Of a DNA stretch of 64,000 nucleotides, positions 61,067 to 64,000 are shown piece by piece. Within the stretch, counting starts at the first letter, position 1, and every line of letters begins with the position of its first letter. A program made the translations under genes and the position numbers. The DNA is from Blautia parvula (lineage in GTDB: Bacteria; Bacillota; Clostridia; Lachnospirales; Lachnospiraceae): positions 992,001 to 1,056,000 of the forward strand of contig NZ_CP084061.1 of NCBI RefSeq assembly GCF_020215665.1, read 5' to 3'. The notes beneath the pieces were generated by a model that made no database searches, had not been told where the DNA came from, and saw only the letters and a program-made list of their open reading frames with translations.

Positions 61067-62365
61067 CTATGCCTCCTGTATTGGCAGTACCGCTATTTTT
61101 TTATCTATGAGTTTCTGTAAGGACATGAGGATTCCCAGTTTTGCGTGGTACCAGGTAAGACCGCCCTGAAAATATACGGCGTAAGGAGGCTTAATGGGGC
61201 CGTCCGCGGACAGTTCAATGGAGGAACCCTGTACAAAGGCGCCTGCCGCCATAATGACATCGCTGTCGTATCCGGGCATAGCCCAGGGTTCCGGCTCCAC
61301 ATAGCTGTCCACAGGTGCTGCCGCCTGAATGCCTTTGCAGAATTCTATGACGCCTTCCGGTACACCGAAGGTAACTGCCTGAATAATATCATGGCGGCTT
61401 TCCGTTCCGTTCGGTACCACTCCAAAGCCCAGGCGCTCATAGATATTGGCTGCAAAGACAGCGCCTTTCAGCGCTCCGGCCACCACGGTCGGTGCCAGGA
61501 AGAAGCCCTGGAAGAAGGGCTGGTTCACGCCAAGAGTGGCACCGACCTCTTTTCCGAGACCGGGGGAGGTGAGACGGTAAGCCGCATTTTCCACATATTC
61601 TTTTTTGCCCGCAATATAACCGCCGATGGGGGCCAGGCCGCCGCCGGGGTTCTTGATGAGGGAACCTACGATCAAATCCGCACCTACGTCAGTGGGTTCT
61701 ATGCGTTCCACAAATTCTCCGTAGCAGTTGTCAACCATGCAGATGACATCCGGCTTGATATTCTTTACAAACGCGATCAGTTCTCCGATGCGTTCCACAG
61801 ACAATGTGGGACGGGTCTGGTATCCTTTGGAGCGCTGGATCGTGACCAGTTTTGTCTTCTCATTAATGGCCTTTTTGATGTTTTCATAATCAAAGCTGCC
61901 GTCAGGAAGCAGGTCCGTCTGTCTGTAGGTGACTCCGTATTCTGCCAGGGAGCCTCTGGACGGGCGGATGCCGATGACCTCCTCCAGGGTGTCATATGGC
62001 TTGCCCACAGGGGAGAAGAGTTCATCACCGGGGCGCAGGTTGCCGGAAAGAGCAACCGCAAGGGCATGGGTGCCGCAGGCGATCTGGGGCCGTACCAGTG
62101 CTGCCTCCGCGTGGAATGCGTCTGCATATACATCTTCCAGGGTATCTCTTCCCAGATCATTGTATCCGTAGCCGCTGGAGGCGTAGAGACATGCCTCGCT
62201 GACTTTGTTTTTCTGCATTGCCAGGAGCACCTTCATCTGGTTATATTCCGCGTTATCGTCGATGGCTGCAAAGCGTTCCTTCAGTTCCTGTTCTATTTTA
62301 TTTCCATATGCCAGTACCTCACTGCTGATTCCCAGTTCCCGGTACACTGCATTCATTTCCTGCAT
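61067..62365 (-). CDS. Methionine gamma-lyase family / aluminium-resistance-type PLP protein
   Basis: A 432-residue PLP enzyme of fold type I, of the YnbB group. SSGYGYNDLGRDTLEDVYADAF and CMVDNCYGEFVE are typical, and the PLP lysine lies in GSLIKNPGGGLAP near residue 243. The substrate is unproven; a cysteine or methionine lyase-like reaction is assumed for the family. The ATG at 62365 has AGAGG 8 bases upstream, and the gene overlaps the end of miaA by 47 bases. The miaA neighbour is usual. Confidence 0.9.
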   Translation of the reverse strand: MQEMNAVYRELGISSEVLAYGNKIEQELKERFAAIDDNAEYNQMKVLLAMQKNKVSEACLYASSGYGYNDLGRDTLEDVYADAFHAEAALVRPQIACGTHALAVALSGNLRPGDELFSPVGKPYDTLEEVIGIRPSRGSLAEYGVTYRQTDLLPDGSFDYENIKKAINEKTKLVTIQRSKGYQTRPTLSVERIGELIAFVKNIKPDVICMVDNCYGEFVERIEPTDVGADLIVGSLIKNPGGGLAPIGGYIAGKKEYVENAAYRLTSPGLGKEVGATLGVNQPFFQGFFLAPTVVAGALKGAVFAANIYERLGFGVVPNGTESRHDIIQAVTFGVPEGVIEFCKGIQAAAPVDSYVEPEPWAMPGYDSDVIMAAGAFVQGSSIELSADGPIKPPYAVYFQGGLTWYHAKLGILMSLQKLIDKKIAVLPIQEA

Positions 62366-63317
62366 CACAAATTCCTCTTTCCTTACATATTTTCAGCATG
62401 TATTCCAAAATGGCATTCTCATTGTAGGAGAATTCCGGTTTGTTTACCCATATCACGTCTTTTTCCCTGCGGAACCAGGTAAGCTGCCGCTTGGCAAAAT
62501 GGCGGGTATCTCTTTTCAAAATGTAGACTGCCTCCTCCAGGGTGATCTCTTCGTCCAGATAGGACAGAATCTCCTTGTATCCAAGGCCCTGCATGGAGAC
62601 CATATTTTTGGTGTAGCCCATGTTTTTAAGTTTTTTTACTTCAGGGACCAGCCCGGCATCCAGCATTTCATCTACCCGCCGGTCAATGCGGGCATAAAGT
62701 TTCTCTCTGTCATCGTTTAAGACAAAGTAGGCTGTATTGTACGGGGAAGTTTTCTCTGCCTCCCGCTCATTGTGTTCGGAGATGCGTTCTCCTGTCAGTT
62801 CATAGTATTCCAGGGCACGTATGACACGTTTTATATTGTTTTCATGTATTTTTATGGCGGAGGCAGGGTCGACTTCCCGGAGGCGTCCGTGCATCCAGGC
62901 GGCTCCTTTTTCCCTGGCTTCCTGCTCAAGCTGCTGTCTCACCGGGCTTTTTTCCGTGTCCTCGGAAAAATCAATGTCTTTTACCACGGCCTGGATATAA
63001 AATCCTGTACCGCCGGTTAAAATAGGAATCTTTCCCCTGGCGTAAATTTTTGCCATGGCCTCTTTTGCCATCTGCTGGAACCGGACTACATGGAACTCCT
63101 CTTCGGGATTCAGCACATCAATGAGATAATGGGGGATGTTGTCCATCTCTTCTTTCGTGATCTTGGCGGAACCGATATCCATATGGCGGTATACCTGCAT
63201 GGAATCCGCGGAGATGATCTCCCCGCCAACAGCGTGAGCCAGCCGGACAGACAGGTGGGTCTTGCCCACCGCCGTAGGTCCGGTCAGTATTATCAAAGGT
63301 TTTTTCAAGCTATTCAC
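62319..63317 (-). CDS. miaA: tRNA dimethylallyltransferase
   Basis: A 332-residue MiaA, which adds the dimethylallyl group to A37 of tRNAs reading UNN codons. Walker A GPTAVGKTHLS, EIISADSMQVYRHMDIGSAK and GGTGFYIQAVV are present. The C-terminal RQLTWFRRE motif is followed by a 40-residue tail overlapping the next gene. The start is a GTG at the base after the mutL stop, or a TTG four codons later. Confidence 0.94.
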   Translation of the reverse strand: MNSLKKPLIILTGPTAVGKTHLSVRLAHAVGGEIISADSMQVYRHMDIGSAKITKEEMDNIPHYLIDVLNPEEEFHVVRFQQMAKEAMAKIYARGKIPILTGGTGFYIQAVVKDIDFSEDTEKSPVRQQLEQEAREKGAAWMHGRLREVDPASAIKIHENNIKRVIRALEYYELTGERISEHNEREAEKTSPYNTAYFVLNDDREKLYARIDRRVDEMLDAGLVPEVKKLKNMGYTKNMVSMQGLGYKEILSYLDEEITLEEAVYILKRDTRHFAKRQLTWFRREKDVIWVNKPEFSYNENAILEYMLKICKERGICDAGNECSVPGTGNQQ

Positions 63318-64000
63318 CTACACAATCCGTTTGAATTTCTTTTCCAGTTCGTATTTTGTCATGGAGACAATGGTGGGTCTTCCATGCGGGCAGTGATAAG
63401 GATTTTCCAGTCCCAGAAGCTCGTCGATCAGTTTGTCCGCTTCCGGGACGGAGAGCATCTGGTTGCCCTTTACAGCGGCTTTGCAGGCGGCTGTGGCGAT
63501 TCTGTGGGTTATCAGTTCAGGGGTCTGTCTCCTGCCCTCTGTTTCCAGGCTGTCCAGAATCTCTATGAACAGTTCCTGAACCGTGACGCCGTACAGATTG
63601 GCCGGAACAGCGCTGATGCTGTATTCCCTGCCGCCGAAGGAAGAAATCTCAAAGCCAAACTGTTCAAATATCTCCATCTGCTCTTTTAAAAGCTCTGCCT
63701 CCTGAAGACTGAGCGCGATGATCTCCGGTGGACTTACCATCTGGGATAGGATCTCCCGCTGGTTGAATTCTTTCATGAAGCGCTCATAAAGCACTTTTTC
63801 GTGAGCGGCGTGCTGGTCAATGATGTAAAATTTCTCATCGTATTCCACCAGCCAGTATGTGTCAAAAAGCTGGCCGATGATGCGGTGGCGCAGTCTGGCT
63901 TTTTTGGAGAGAAGCCGGTCGTCAAACAGCTCCATCTGCCGGGGGCTTTCCGGTATTACGGATACTGACTCCTGTACCGCTGTGGCCGCCGGGTCTGCTG
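63318..64000 (-). CDS. mutL: DNA mismatch repair protein MutL, C-terminal part (5' end outside window)
   Basis: The frame is open to the right edge, so 227 C-terminal residues are visible and the GHKL ATPase domain is outside. The dimerisation/endonuclease domain has the metal motif DQHAAHEKVLYERF and the second motif HCPHGRPT, so this is a nicking MutL as in bacteria without MutH. An internal Met at 63935 is not the start. The stop is adjacent to miaA. Confidence 0.94.
   Translation of the reverse strand, partial: ADPAATAVQESVSVIPESPRQMELFDDRLLSKKARLRHRIIGQLFDTYWLVEYDEKFYIIDQHAAHEKVLYERFMKEFNQREILSQMVSPPEIIALSLQEAELLKEQMEIFEQFGFEISSFGGREYSISAVPANLYGVTVQELFIEILDSLETEGRRQTPELITHRIATAACKAAVKGNQMLSVPEADKLIDELLGLENPYHCPHGRPTIVSMTKYELEKKFKRIV

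Noticed and set aside
61145-62482. Long plus-strand frame of 445 codons opposite the PLP enzyme gene
   Set aside because: It is a shadow of the methionine gamma-lyase family gene. It has no ribosome site and no domain character, while the minus-strand protein is a clear family member.

Overview
The window reads as chromosomal DNA of a Firmicute in the Lachnospiraceae, most like Blautia. This is inferred from the gene orders mreB-mreC-mreD-mrdA-minD-minE-rodA-mgsA and ylmE-sepF-ylmH, the AGGAGG-type ribosome sites, the moderate GC content, the DUF4317 protein and the cytidylate-kinase-like proteins. I see no rRNA, tRNA, CRISPR array, transposase or phage gene.

Left part (1-11.7 kb): an accessory region rich in flavin proteins and one-component regulators. 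It holds a GyrI-like protein cut by the left edge, a methyltransferase, a nitroreductase-flavodoxin operon behind a MerR-type promoter with a 19-bp spacer, a TetR gene followed by a drug exporter fused to a cytidylate-kinase-like domain, and a TetR-FMN_bind-flavodoxin operon. It ends with a DUF4317 protein, a five-domain c-di-GMP protein, and an HxlR regulator facing a pyridoxamine-oxidase-like protein.

Middle part (11.8-37.7 kb): an M28 peptidase, an Lhr helicase, a MerR-MATE efflux pair, and a two-component system with an MacB-like ABC exporter. An AraC/GyrI regulator follows. Next comes a five-gene operon that joins sugar-importer-type parts (a lipoprotein with a propeller-like N-terminus and two permeases) to exporter-type parts (an HlyD adaptor and a MacB-core membrane protein). 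It has no ATPase. A second two-component system is divergent to it, and the shared promoter region carries CTCTA-type repeats in 11-bp phase. A secreted M23 endopeptidase with a long array of wall-binding repeats closes this part.

Right part (37.7-64 kb): mostly conserved housekeeping genes on the minus strand: dtd, an AI-2E-family transporter, a TtcA-like thiolase (plus strand), a stand-alone cytidylate-kinase-like protein, rluD-like, lspA, aroB, ylmH, sepF, ylmE and an HlyD-like membrane protein. Then come dacA-like, mgsA, rodA, minE, minD, mrdA, mreD, mreC, mreB, radC, two FAD oxidoreductases, a methionine-gamma-lyase-family protein, miaA and the 3' part of mutL. The elongation cluster has minD and minE but no minC, its MreB has a degenerate phosphate-2 motif, and its PBP2 carries a large insertion.

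The best candidates for undescribed biology are the exporter-kinase fusion at 3444-5477 and the importer/exporter hybrid operon with its two-component system at 25963-35017.
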